Shown here: one piece after another, positions 36,501 to 48,017 of the stretch
Layout of the letters: every line of letters starts with the position of its first letter
Numbering within the stretch: position 1 is the stretch's first letter
Assembly (NCBI GenBank): GCA_002118135.1
Contig: BDIU01000344.1
Coordinates: 62,001-126,000, forward strand
Length of the DNA stretch: 64,000 bases
Reading direction: 5' to 3'
Origin: Trebouxia sp. TZW2008
Taxonomy: Eukaryota; Chlorophyta; Trebouxiophyceae; Trebouxiales; Trebouxiaceae
The notes under the pieces: model-generated
The model's database searches: none
What the model was told of the DNA's origin: nothing
The model's input: only the letters and a program-made list of their open reading frames with translations
Made by a program: the position numbers and the translations under genes

Positions 36501-39500
36501 GCATGGCTAGCCATCTGTCAGCAGGCGACGCAACAAGTGTGGGAAGGCCTCCAGAACAAACAACGCATGCCATACAGCAAAATCAACAGAGTACCCAGGT
36601 TGCAGAAGAGATGGCAAGAAACAATAGCACAAGAGGAATGTACCCCATATAGCAGCTGTTTCAAGGCTGCTCGTGTGCGAGGCTGGTCATCTGTAAGCAG
36701 GCGGCGCGACAGGTATGGGAAGGTCTCCTTCACAATGGCGTAGTCTGGGTCCACCCTCAGTGCTGTGCCCTCAATGACGCTAAACGCCCTCAGAATGAGG
36801 GCAAAGTAGGGGGGAATGTCTATTGGGTAGTCCTTGGACAGCTCCTCTAGAGCCACCGTCACCTGAACAGGTTCCAATTTCAGGTTTGTTTGATGTCGCT
36901 ATGGATCCTCAGTATCAGGGCAAAGTAGGGAGGGATGTCAATTGGGTAGTCCTTGGACAGCTCTTCAAGAGCCACCGTTGCCTGCACACAACATTTCATG
37001 ATGTCTGGATTACATCAAGTATCCAAATGCAAGCTGATTTGATGTCAGCTCTGGAACTCATTGGTGACTTCATGGGGGAGATCTAACGCGCTCAAGCATG
37101 CCATCTGTTTGTCTAAAGACAGCTTGCAGAGCAGGCATCTGACTGCCCTCAGAGCCCTCAAGGCAAAGCAGGTAGGAATGTCTATTGAATAGATGGCAAC
37201 AGTGACAGAGCTGATGCAATGGCAAGGGGTGTGGGCCACTGACCGCATCTATGTTGATGCCCTTGGCTCCTCCTCCCTTGGACAGCTGAGACAGGATGTT
37301 GCCAAGGGGCTCGATCAACCCCAGCTCTGCCATCTCAGGTGCGTCTGCACATGAAACCACATCAAAATACCACATCAAAATACGGTGCATTCAACTGGGA
37401 CAGATACACTAGTCCAGCAACAGGCAATGCAAGACACATTGGGGAAGTAAGTGAGCTGCAGCTCTAAGCATAAATTGCAATGCCTTGTCAAGCTTGCAGC
37501 TGCTACGAAGCAACATCACTAAAAGCAGTACTGCCAGAAGCAGCATGAGATATATCAAGTGTGGGACTCATATGGCTTTCACACTGAGAGTCAGCGAGGT
37601 TGATGCAAGGACACCAGATGCAATGCACTGCATCTGCATGGCCTTATTCCTAAGGACAAGACACAGCCCAAAAGAACTTAGAAAGACTGCAGTCGCAGCA
37701 GAGGATCACCTGGAGGGACAAAACCTAGTGCCCTAAGGTCCCTTGCAATGCCGTTCCAATCTGACACAGACAGGTGAGCAATGTACTCCACCAAGGCCAG
37801 ACTTTGCTCAGGCGTCACCTACGATAACATGTCCTGCCCTCACAATCAGTTGCTGAAAGGGACACAAGAAAGCGATTGGGCACAGAGCAGCCAACACAAT
37901 GCAGCTGCGCTGCATTACTGGAATACAGTGCATGGCTGGCAGTTTAGCGCATCACACATGGAGGCGTGCCTTGCCAAGTAAAGCTGAGCTACATGCAGCT
38001 GCATGAAAGCAGACATGAACAATGAACTGTCATGGGACACAATCAAGCAGACTAGAGCATAAGATGCAGAAGACTGCGCTAGTAGTCAGTCAAGATCTTG
38101 TGAAACATAGAAACATGGCTGATTTCAGCAAGCCAGACGCAGAGCCCATTGCACGACCAGGCACTGCATCTATAGACGTTGAGATTTGCACACCTCAGTC
38201 ATGAGTCCAAAGTCCAGGATGCAGATTTGGCCTTCAGGGGTGCGGATGAGGTTGCCCGGGTGGGGATCAGCATGCAGGAAGCCTGTCTCCAGCAGCTGAA
38301 TGAGGTAGCAGTTCAGCAGAGTGGTACACAGCTCCCTCACATCCGACGCTGTGCTCTCACTCAGCTTCTCGCCTGCATGCCAAGCTTTTGTGTTGAGTCG
38401 GCATGACGAAGGCAGCTCTTGTCAGCACACACTATTGTTTAATGCATGCTGTGCAGGTAGCAGTTCAACAGAGTGGTGCACAGCTCCCGCACATCTGATG
38501 CTGTGCTCTCGCTCAGCTTCTCGCCTGCATGCCAAGCTGCTGTGTCCAACAGCATGACAATGAAAGCTACTGTTGGGTAGGGCTATTGTCTGATGCTGTG
38601 CAGTAGACAGCAGCATGCAGGAAGCCTGTTCTAACAGCTGATTCATGTAGCATCTCAACAGAGTGATGCACAGCTCCCTCACATCTGATGCTGTGCTCTC
38701 ACTCAGCTTCTTCCCTGCTCATCAAGCTGCTGTGTTCAACAGCATGACAATGAAAGTTACTGTTGCGTCGAGCTATTGTCTAATGCTGTGCTCTCAATTG
38801 GCCTCTCTGCTGCACACCAAGCTGCTGTGTACATTCTGCACGATGAGCTAGACAACAGCATGCAGGAAGCCTGTTTCTAGCAGCTGACTCAGGTAGCAAT
38901 TCAGCAGACGGTGCACAGCGCATGCACATCCAATGCAGTGCTCTCACTTGGCTTCACCCCTGCGCGTCGAGCTACTGAGTGCATGTGGCATAGCACCCAC
39001 AGCACAGTGCTGAGTTGAGCTGTTATCTGATGCAATTTGTGCATTAGACAGAATCCATGTTGACTTCACAAATACACTGCAATGTGTTGCGTTTTTTTGA
39101 ACATGCAGCCCATTGTGCTGAGCCCACTGTGCAGCACAGCAAGCTGCATGCCAAAAAAATGCAGCACACAGCAGTATAGTGCCAGTGCACCAGCCATGTG
39201 TCAAAATTTGTAACAGTGCAGAGGCGGTTAGACTAAGCAGCAGTCTGCTGCATGTCCCATGCACATGACACAGTGATGTGCTGCTCACACAGCGCACTGG
39301 CACATGGCTCCTGTATGGACGGGAGCCTTGAACGATAGATGCATGACCAGACAAAGAAGTTGTACAAACACAAAGAGCTCAAGCACATGTGTTATGCTGC
39401 TCATGCGTCTTTCAGTTTGCTAGGACGAGGGTCAACGACAGTATGCCTCAGCCAAATCTTGCGCGTGCAGTCCAGTTATGTGCTCTGCAGGTTTGGATAT

Positions 39501-42500
39501 CACGTCACATACACAGCAGCAGGCAACATCAGGATGACATCTTCAGTGATGACCTTGGACCCAGACAGTGGTGAGGACCACCTTGTTGCTGAGCTGCTGG
39601 TACACCTGACGTGCACAGTAGCTGGGACGTGTCATGCGCACAGCAATAGGCAGCATTGACAAGAATGACGCTCAAACTGACCTGACACCCAAACAGTGGT
39701 GAGGACCTCCTTATTGCTGAGCTGGTGATCATGTCATGCGACCAGCAGCTAGAACCATCCAAAACATTTTCGTTGCTGACCTTGCAGCCAGACAGCTGTA
39801 AGACATGTCATGCGCACAGCAGTGGGCAGCATAGAAAATGAAATGTGCAATACTGACCTTGCACCCAGACAGTGGTGAGGACCTCCTTGTTGCTGAGCTG
39901 CTGATCATGTCATGCGACCAGCAGCTAGAACCATTTAAAACATTTTTGGTGCTGACCTTGCAGCCAGACAGCTGTAAGACATGTCATGCGCACAGCAGTG
40001 GGCAGCATAGAAAATGAAATGTGCAATGCTGACCTTGCACCCAGACAGTGGTGAGGACCTCCTTGTTGCTGAGCTGCTGGTACACATCAGCCACAACAAT
40101 GCCATCCAGGTGAGCCATCTGCTCCTTGAAGGTCATGCCGTTCTGAGCTTCACGCTCGTAGTCCAACTCATGGAAGAAGCGCGTGGCCCACTCGTCAATG
40201 AGCCCTACCCAGTTTGTCCTTACCTGCACTCGCAACGAAAAGTCAAATTCCAGTTGCACTTGTCGCCAATCATCAACAATCAAGTCAAAAGCCTCAGACC
40301 AAATAGAAGCCAGCACAATGGTCAGGACAGTCTGCAGCAGCCTGCACACTGACCATCCTATTACCATGACTGTACTGCTGAGTTGAGCTGAGCGGGGTTT
40401 GTTGTCTTTGGGGTGCAAAATTACCGCAACAGGCGATCCAGCATTCTGTGCTGCAGAGCAGCATATGCAAACCCTGATGTAAACGTGCTGCACAAAAGGG
40501 CAAACTGCTCCATCGTACAGATGCAATGCTGTGGCAATCACTGTGGCAGTCGCAGCTGTGCCGCAGAGCAACAAGGGTGCAGTCATCTCAACATGACCTG
40601 CTGACAAGCTTGAAACAAGAGCTTGGGCACAACATTTCCTGGGGACCTCAATGAACACCGATATCATGCACATGGAAGATAACGAAGCGGTGTATGACAA
40701 GCATAAATGTTGGGACAGGACTACACACCTGGGGAAAGGTTTGGCAAAATGTTGCAAAGCGGCGCATGAGCAGCAGGTCCAGGGACACAGAAGCCAACAC
40801 GGAGGGCCGCTGCACTTTGACAGCCACCTCCCCACCCCCATACCCTTCCCTCAGGCGGCCCCTGTACACCTGCCCCAAGGACGCTGATGCCACTGGGGCG
40901 GGTGACAGGCTGCTGAACACTTCCTTCACAGGCTGCTCAAATGCTGCGGGCAACAGTGTACAAGTCAGCGTGACTGGAGGTTGACTGATAAATCAGGTCC
41001 TGATGCAACAGCCACATGTGTTTGGCAGCTTGTGACGGTCAGCTAACATCTCTCTGAGGCGGCCCCTGCACACCTGCCCTAGGGAAGCTGATGCCGTTGG
41101 GGCAGGTGACAGGCTGCTGAACACTTCCTGCATGGGCTGCTCAAACGCTGCAGGCAGTAGTATACAGTACTGTCTTGACACGTGGAACCATATTTTCCTG
41201 CTTATTTTTGTGTTTCTTCTAACCCCTTCAAGAAAATTTGAAACTGTCAAGTACCCAATATCAGTAAAAAAGCTAGCCTGAGCCCTTTTGATGTGCAGAA
41301 ACATATGAGATGCTGACTGACCTGTGGCCATGACCTTCAGAGCATCTTCAGTAGGAAAAGGCGGAACTCGGTCTTGCAGGCGCTCAATCTCCACCAGATA
41401 GCTGTAGTCCAGCACATCTACCCGGGTGGAGATGGCCTGAGCCACCTTCACATAGGCAGGGCCTAGCCGCTCTATGGCCTTGCGCACCTGGATTGCCCTC
41501 CCTGGAGAGTTTGTAGCAAGCTTGCCTGCATGACAAGCTTCCATGTGAACATAAGCAGGAGGACCGATGCTTGCTACAGATAATGGCGAAAGCATGCTTT
41601 TGAAGGCTGGACGGCATATGCTTGCAGGTTCAGCAGAGTCAACCTGGTAGCACTCAAATCAGCTCAACCCAGTACGCTCAGTGAGGACTGTTGCATTCTC
41701 AAAATGCTGGCAATGCTGCTTGAGAATGTGCAGAAAGCACATTTCGCTACATGCAGCTGATGGCAAAGAAGAGTTTGCTGCCAGTGCTGCTCAGTCCAGG
41801 CATTGTCAAAGCTGGCTATGACTGATGAGATTTGACACATGGCTGAACACTTGAAGGTCAGCTTGCTGACCAGCAAGACTGCATGTAAGCGTGTTTTTGG
41901 CTGTTCACAATTTAGTGGCAAGGCAGCAAGCCTGACCTCTGGCACGATCTAGCAGCAAGGCTAGCCCCACACTCAGGGCAGCCATAGTGACAGTGACTGA
42001 TCTGCGCGCCACAGCCACAGGACGCCTTGACCAGTAGGAAGCCACATTGTCTGCACTCCAGTCCCATGGTAGGGTATCAGCAGGGTCTGGCTGCCCATAG
42101 CCCTTTGCTGGAACAGACGCTGCCACTGCTGCTGCTATGACAATTGAGAGCAGTCCAATGGTGGTGGGACTGTAACCACCAAAATCTGCGAGCAGAAGCA
42201 AGGGTAGTGTCTCTAGGAATGGGGCAGCCACTTTGACGATGTCGAATCACAGGTGCAGCACATTAATTGGTATTTAGTACGTGCACATCATGCTCATGCA
42301 TTAAGGCTACAGCTTGACATCATTTATTCATGAAGCTCATGAGATCAGATGCATATACACTGTGCCTGGAAGCACATGTACAAGCAGCAAGCTTTGTTTA
42401 CCTGGGCGCGCATGCAAACACATGCGCAAGGCGCAAGCATGTGGCAAATCAGTATGCACACATGTTTGCAACTACCAGCAGCAAGGCAGCTCTGGTCATT

Positions 42501-44830
42501 CACCTTGATCTTGCAGACTGCTGAAGCTAGTAGCAAAAGAGGCTCCAGGACCAATCAAACCGGCAGCTAAAGCGGCTTGAGCACTACTGAAATCTGACGC
42601 TGGGGCTGACAAACCAGCAGGGATGTTCTGACTGAGCTGGCTCAGATATGTCTTGAGACCATCAAGCGCAGCTGAGGCTTGCAGCAAGAAGTCTGGGGCT
42701 GTAAGCTGACTGCCCTGAGACTGAAGGCCCTGCAGCACCATGCATGACTTGGCAACAAGTCATAAAAGGCATTTGCATGCAGTGTTGATTGCAGCGCATA
42801 GAGAGTAGTGATGCTACAAACAACAACCAGATGTGTGGCACTTACTATTATGTCTGACGAACAGATTGACATGGGGCCAATTGAGCAATGTATCAATTGC
42901 TCAGAGCAGCTGAAAAAGAGCTTTAAATGAATGTTGCCTTAGATAGTGATGAAGCAGCATGCTTACCTTGATGCCTTGCTGCAGAGAGTCCATAGCTGTG
43001 TGTAGGCCTGGAAGGGAAGGCAATGAGGCAGGGCGCAAAATACCAGACTGACTGGTGAACCATCCAGACAGTTGCGCTGCTGCTGCCTTCACTGCTTGTG
43101 TACCATAGTGTGGCTCCAGAGGCTGGCCTGGCCCAACTGCCTGAAGTTTTGCACATGTTCCATTGTGTTTTGTTCATTCTCAACATGTGCTAGACAGGCT
43201 CAGCAGGCCCAGCTAGGTATGTACACGTTTGGCAGTCAGCAGATGTGTGAGAAGTGGGCAAAAATAACAATTGGGTTGTGCTTGTCAATGTTGTGCTTTG
43301 GATGCTGGAATGCTGCTTTGCAACTGTGTACAAAGACCTTTCCACCCTCCTTGTTCAGTATGAATGATTTAGGTTGGCATAGGACGGAACTGGTTGATGA
43401 CACTTGAATGCTACAGTACATACCTGGCTGGGCCTGCTGAGCCTGTCTAGCATGCGTTCTGAAATGAAAAATGAAATGCAACCTTGACAAAGCTCAGCGT
43501 TGTTGTTTGCAGTAATTCAGGTGCTGGTTTGCAATGCATGCAACATTTTGAGGACACAAGGCAGAGTGACTTACTGTGAGCTGGCTTGTTATAGAGCTGC
43601 TGAGCTTATTGACGGGGCTTGTAACATTTGCTATGGCATTAGCAATTGCACCAGTTGCTTCTGCATAGGCTGCCCCGACTGTACAGCAACAGCATCATGT
43701 CAGTACAGGTACAGTAATTTCTGTGTATAAGGACACTCAATACAAGGACATTCTTGATGTAATGACAATTCGAATGGAAACCATCACTGCATTCTTACTG
43801 CAGTAGTATCTCTGAGTGAGCACAACTTGGTAGAGGGACAATATTGCTGTGGTCAATGCAGTCATTAAAAGACGTGCAGAGATGACTGTCCTGTGAGACG
43901 TCTCACTTGGGCAACATGCAACAACACTACAGCTGATGCATCAAAGTCTGGCACTACATGACGACAGCCATTGCATGCGACATATATTGAGGGTTTGTTG
44001 TTGATGGCAAAAGTGTAGCTCACCTGCTTGTTTCACAGGAGGCAGTGGGGGCAACTGCAGTGTCTGCTGACCCGTCAAGCTGCGCAACTGTTCAGTTGCC
44101 AATCTTGTCACCTCCTGGGCTGCACCCACAGCAGCCTGGGTGCCGTAGTGGGGCTGAATTTGGCCACCATTGACTGGGTGTGGAGCAGCAGAGGCAAAAC
44201 CTTCAGACAAGCTGCAACACCAGCAGACCTTGTTAAGCCACGCAGGCCACTGTTGCTGATCGTAAGCAGACTACAGGGGCTTTTCTTTGAAGGCACACTT
44301 GATCTTAGGGATTTCTGGTTGTAATAGCAAGCTCATGGGAACCAACACAGTTCAAGGAGAAATTAGTGCAGTGGAGAGCTGTCTTTATCAGACATTCACT
44401 TTCCGCTTGAAAAGTCATGTGTGGTGAGTTAAAGGCTCAAGTGGCAAACCTTGATGACATCCTGTCAAGGCCATCTGTCACTGGGTTGCTGGAAGCAAGC
44501 TGGATTGCACGGGAAGTAATTGAGTCAATCTGCTTTTCGAGCTGGGCAGCGAGTGCGTCAGCCTGTTCTGTCACAACTCTTGAGAATGAGAGAGGTTGCT
44601 CGACAGCAGCTGAAGTGCTGGCCACCAGATCGCGGATGGTGTGTCCTGCTGAGGCCGATAGCCTGTTAGCAGCGTCTGCAACAGCTGCGGGCGTGGAAGA
44701 TGCTGCAGCGGACACTCGGTTTGCAGCATCTGTGAGAGCTGCTGAAGCTGAAGGTTGTTGATCGAGCTGACTGCTACATCTTGCTGGCACAATGCGACTT
44801 CGACGATTTTGCCTCTGCCAAACATTTCGC
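33557..44830 (-). CDS. ABC1-family atypical kinase (ABC1K), probably plastid plastoglobule type
   Basis: ABC1K/UbiB kinases regulate prenylquinone metabolism. Plant ABC1K1 and ABC1K3 sit on plastoglobules. The N-terminus (exons near 44440-44830, 43960-44210, 42960-43090, 42500-42740) is Ala/Ser/Gln-rich and transit-like. A membrane-leaning exon follows (41920-42231; NVASYWSRRPVAVARR). Kinase exons are 41320-41530 (LGPAYVKVAQAISTR, LQDRVPPFP), 40740-40955 (ASLGQVYRGRL, VAVKVQRPS), 40034-40225 (FFHELDYEREAQNG), 38195-38372 (HADPHPGN, ILDFGLMTEV), 37735-37840, 37240-37340, 36690-36870, 35680-35850, 34810-35020, 34250-34440 and 33557-33800. The stop is at 33557. The KxGQ motif is KVAQ here. I recall the same Gly-to-Ala change in plant K1/K3 clades, not checked. 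The initiator ATG was not found: the first open frame begins after an acceptor near 44843, so an upstream exon is likely. Exon echoes are dense. Confidence 0.9.
35160..35215 (-). repeat. Exon echo in an ABC1K intron
   Basis: It reads ELVVDELVAEANAIVL, related to ELLVDELVAGADAVGRE at the beginning of the real exon near 34960-35015. It lies on the 5' side. Confidence 0.75.
35460..35600 (+). repeat. Dispersed 'aaggaca' repeat, copy in an ABC1K intron
   Basis: It shares 'cagtaacttctctttgt', 'cactcaatgta.ggaca', 'gtaaggacaat', 'ggaccat.actg', 'ttctgactg.agt' and 'cacctct' in order with copies at 43705-43850 and, inverted, 59745-59885. No terminal repeats or coding frames are seen. Confidence 0.7.
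36455..36560 (-). repeat. Downstream exon echo in ABC1K
   Basis: It repeats the end of the exon at 36640-36740. The minus strand reads AFPHLLRRLLTDG, a stop, then CTRAAL, against TFPYLSRRLLTDDQPRTRAAL. The nucleotide order 'ccatacagcagctg…cagctcgtgtgc' is preserved. Confidence 0.75.
36905..37215 (-). repeat. Two upstream exon echoes in ABC1K
   Basis: The real exon (about 36760-36870) reads VTVALEELSKDYPIDIPPYF. A close copy at about 36905-36985 reads ATVALEELSKDYPIDIPPYF. A shortened one at about 37150-37215 reads VTVAIYSIDIPTCFALRALR. Both lie upstream of the main exon in one intron. Confidence 0.85.
38373..40033 (-). repeat. ABC1K intron built from ladders of both flanking exon edges
   Basis: The intron separates VWVQ|G from EKLSES. 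On its donor side, copies of the upstream exon end plus donor begin at 39858, 39682 and 39554 (steps of 176, 176 and 128 bp from the real edge at 40034). On its acceptor side, copies of the acceptor plus the downstream exon start end at 38524, 38714 and about 38958 (real edge 38372). The donor-side copy at 39858 matches the real exon without difference over about 50 bp. Divergence grows with distance from the real exons. Confidence 0.9.
41060..41160 (-). repeat. Exon echo in an ABC1K intron
   Basis: It matches 31 of 35 residues of the real exon at 40850-40955. The shared blocks are PAAFEQP, EVFSSLSPAP and ASASLGQV, then RGRLRE. It lies directly upstream of that exon and has a similar acceptor context. 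Confidence 0.85.
43187..43457. mobile_element. Small non-coding element with about 35-bp terminal inverted repeats (MITE-like)
   Basis: The left end 'ctagacaggctcagcaggcc' continues 'cagctaggtatgt'. The right end (43418-43450) is its inverse with one mismatch. The inside has no coding frame. Related partial copies occur at 2516-2670 and about 60340-60410. No clear target-site duplication was found. It lies in an intron near the 5' end of the ABC1K gene. Confidence 0.75.
43705..43850 (+). repeat. Dispersed 'aaggaca' repeat, copy in an ABC1K intron
   Basis: It reads 'cagtaatttctgtgtataag', then 'gacactcaatacaaggac', then 'attcttgatgtaatgacaat' and 'accatcactgcattcttact', matching the copy at 35460-35600 over its length. 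Its consensus contains two to three internal 'ta(a/c)aaggaca' units. Confidence 0.7.
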
Positions 44831-44853
44831 CCGGCAGACCTGCACAGCCGCAA

Positions 44854-45520
44854 AAGGGTTCCTCGAAACTCTCGTCAAAGCGCTGTTGAGTGTGATCAAG
44901 ACATGAACAGCCTCGAAGTGTCCGACGAACCCCATACAATGGTCGTTTCTGGCATGTGCATTGCCATGCATCAAGCCTCGAGATTGATGAATGAGAAGCA
45001 AAGCAATCCGGAACATGCGCATGCGGCACAGGCATATCGAGACCGAGTGACTCAGTATCACTTGTATCGCACCTGCGCACCGCGAGACGACCCTCGCAGC
45101 CAGAGTACGAGACTGCGCTGGCCTGCAGAATCATGTCTGCGCTGCGCCTTCCAAGCTCGCCCTGATCGCACGCATCAGCAAGGTATCAAGCGTCTGCGAA
45201 ATGCTAGGTTGACGTTGCGTGACGTCGTAACTTGATCGTAACTGGCCTGTTCCACGACAGCGCTCCGAAACCAGCGATTCTTGCGCTTGCCCAGCATGCT
45301 CCAAAGCTTACAGCTTACAGCGTGCATCGTTTCGGACTGCCGGTATTCCGTGTATAAGCAGTAATTGTTTTTTGGACACCAGCTGATCAGCACAGCCTGC
45401 CTTCCGTCAATCAGGAGCAGCTTTGTCAACTGCCTTTGATCACGCTGCAGTGGCGATAGACACTGACAAAACAATTCTGCCAGAGCGGAGCATACAATTT
45501 CGAATGTGACAACGATACCC
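44854..45520. promoter_or_regulatory. Upstream region of divergent ABC1K and DHHC genes
   Basis: It must contain the DHHC promoter and probably the missing first exon and promoter of ABC1K. No distinct element is visible. Overlapping open frames on both strands have no family resemblance. Confidence 0.4.
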
Positions 45521-47405
45521 ATGCGAGGTCTAGATCGTCAGCTCAGGGTCTGGCTGGCAGGAAATGTGGCAGGACCTCTGATTTTGTACTGGTTTGACAC
45601 AGACCTCACAAGGCACTTGTCTGGTACGAACCATACACGTCGGTGCTTCAAAGAATTCCCGCACAGAGATGGCCTCTTTTCACCTTCCCTTACTGCCTTG
45701 TGCAGGTGCCTTCCAAACACGCAACATCACCAGCTTTGATGGCGCATATACTGCTTTACTCTTCTGCTCTTTGGGAGTCCTGACATGGCTGTACCACACA
45801 CTGTACAGCTCAGACCCAGGCGGTCCCAATGCGAACACTCTGAGCAGCGGTGCAGCTCAAGGACCACCTTGCGAGCACTGTAATATGGCGTCTCCAACTC
45901 CCAGGGTGCGCCATGACTTTGCAACAGGTGCACTTTGCAAAGTTGACTTGCTTTGTCATCATTTCCTGGGATTGTCAGTTTTGCTAGCATTTATCATCCT
46001 GTTGAAGGCATATTCTCAGACGCTTGCCAGGCCAAGCAATGTTTGCCACCTGAAAACCAAATGCACTGGCTTGTTCAGTATAGCCTGACTCAAACTGACT
46101 TACATTACTGGTGCACAGGCAAATGTGTGGTAGCGTTCGATCACTACTGTTTGCTCATCAACACCACAGTAGGCGACCGCAACCATGCCAGGTTCTTTTG
46201 GTATTGCGCCCTGCAATGGTTTCTGGTTATGTGGGGCTGGATGCTGGCATGGAATGCTGTGGGTCCCTGTTTCAACGTGTTCACCTCCACAATCGCTGTA
46301 AGCGTACGCTTTGCATGCAAGAAATGGGCACTTTTCCAGGCACATCTGCTCACAGCTGTTTTGCAACTGCATTGCTAATCAGCTCCTGATGGGGAACAGA
46401 CAGCAAGTGGTTGATCATGTTCTGTACGTGCTTCGTGATAGCATCGGCGGCTTCCTGTTTGCGCTTGGTTTCCAGTCTCAACTCTTCCGCCGCTCTGTTC
46501 AATGCCAGTTCCTGCTGTGGCTTTGAGGGTTGTGCTGGAGGTTTTCGATGGTCGATTGATGTATCCAGGCTGCTCACTGAAACTGCAAACTGTATTGCAG
46601 TCTTGAGGTTTGCTTGTGGCCATTGTTTGCAATGAGCATCAGAGCATTTGATGCTGTCCGTTGTGACTATCCTGCGCTTGATGTGCTGCAGGTCCAGTGT
46701 TGGCGGCATTCAGTATTGCGTGCGTTGGTGCTGCTATGGGCTGGGTTTTGTCTGACCATAGCAGCCATAGTCTTCACCTTTCTTGTGGTCTTCCACACTT
46801 ACTTGGCCTGTACTGACCAGACGACCTATGAGATGATGAAAAGTAGGTTAACTTGAGCTAAAGCTTCCTTGCATGCACCAGCTCATCTGTTGCTGTGCCG
46901 AACAAAGTGCGTTTGGAGCAAACCATTGTACTGCATATGTTTGCAGCAGTACACTTGTGTGGTGGCAGCATGCATCGCTTCAATGCACACACTCTTCAAA
47001 ACATACAGACAGTTCTCAAGTTCTGCTTAGTTTTTGACTGTTTCACTTCTTTATGTGCAATGTTTTCATGCCCAAGAGACCATTTTCAAACAGAGATGTG
47101 TGTCTGCAGATCATTCAGTAAGCTACTTGAAACCATATTATGACGCGATGGGTGATTGGGATCCACCCCCTGACATTGAAGAAGACCGCAAGGCTGGCAG
47201 AAAACCAAAAGCGCGTCTGCCATTTGTGTGGGTCATGATGTATCGGCATCTGTCCGGCACTGGCTTCCATCCACGCCCTTTTGACCAAGGACTTGTGCAG
47301 AACTTGAATACATTCTTTTTTGCCAGAAAGCCATGTCTACACAGGGTGCAGTTCCAGCCCGAAGATATCAGCAGCATGAGACACACTGCTCTGCACTCAG
47401 TTTGA
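45521..47405 (+). CDS. DHHC-family protein S-acyltransferase with DHYC active site and reduced zinc ligands
   Basis: DHHC enzymes attach palmitate to cysteines of target proteins at membranes. The five-exon model is 45521-45623, 45706-45927, 46119-46297, 46692-46842 and 47110-47405. It keeps phase throughout and gives 316 aa. Two hydrophobic segments precede the cysteine-rich domain (WLAGNVAGPLILYWF, ALLFCSLGVLTWLYH) and at least two follow (FLVMWGWMLAW, LLWAGFCLTIAAIVFTFLVV). The domain reads CEHC…RVRHDFATGKCVVAFDHYC, then NTTVGDRNHARFFW. The catalytic Cys is kept, DHHC is DHYC (as in yeast Akr1), and two usual zinc-binding Cys are Asp and Thr. TTYE (the TTxE motif) and PFDQGLVQNLNTFFF support the family. 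No ankyrin repeats are present. Confidence 0.88.
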
Positions 47406-47816
47406 GTTCTAAAGATCTGTTGTTCATGTGCCATGTCCAGTGTCAGCTCTTGACATCAAGACACCCAAGGCTTGTGGACCACAACCAGGTGATTTAGATT
47501 ATGCAAGTTGCTATGCAACACCTTGTGATCTCCAAAATCACAGATGTTGTGCAGCAATTGTCAATGCAATCGATGGTCTGACATCCAGCTTTTGATGGTG
47601 TAAGCGCAGACCATGATGATGTTTGTCAGCTTAATTTTTCTGCCAGATCACCCAGCCTTTTTTTGCTCAATTGAATGCAGACACGTGTGGATCATGTTGT
47701 GCTGCAAAGGGTATGTGGCCAAGGTTATCACATGCGAGATATACACTGCTGTGAATAATGGCAAAGTCATTAACAATCGCTTCAAGCATATGAGGCACGT
47801 CAACTTCCGTATGACT
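47406..47816. other. Non-coding stretch between the DHHC gene and the retroelement
   Basis: This is presumably the DHHC 3' UTR and intergenic DNA. Nothing recognisable is seen. Confidence 0.5.
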
Positions 47817-48015
47817 TGTAGCAGTGTGCTCTATGCTTTACCCTAGCTGTGGTTATGGCATCACGTGTCTGATCATAGCTTCATTCTGATTCCTGTCGGG
47901 TTGCGGCTATCCAAGGCCAATGCGTGGAGGCTTATCATTAACGATTCCGCTACGCACGCTTGGTCTTGGGTGCCTTCCAGCACCAAGCCACTATTGTAAA
48001 TCTCACTCTGTTACA
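47817..48015 (+). repeat. 5' long terminal repeat
   Basis: Begins tgtagcagtgtgctctatgc and ends ctctgttaca. It matches 49360-49558. It is followed almost at once by integrase coding sequence instead of a primer-binding site. Confidence 0.93.
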
Positions 48016-48017
48016 TT

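Noticed and set aside
38195..38960. Repeated kinase-exon pieces considered as a second, tandem ABC1K gene
   Set aside because: Only one exon edge is repeated. The catalytic HADPHPGN and DFG segments occur once, and other exons are not repeated in matching order.
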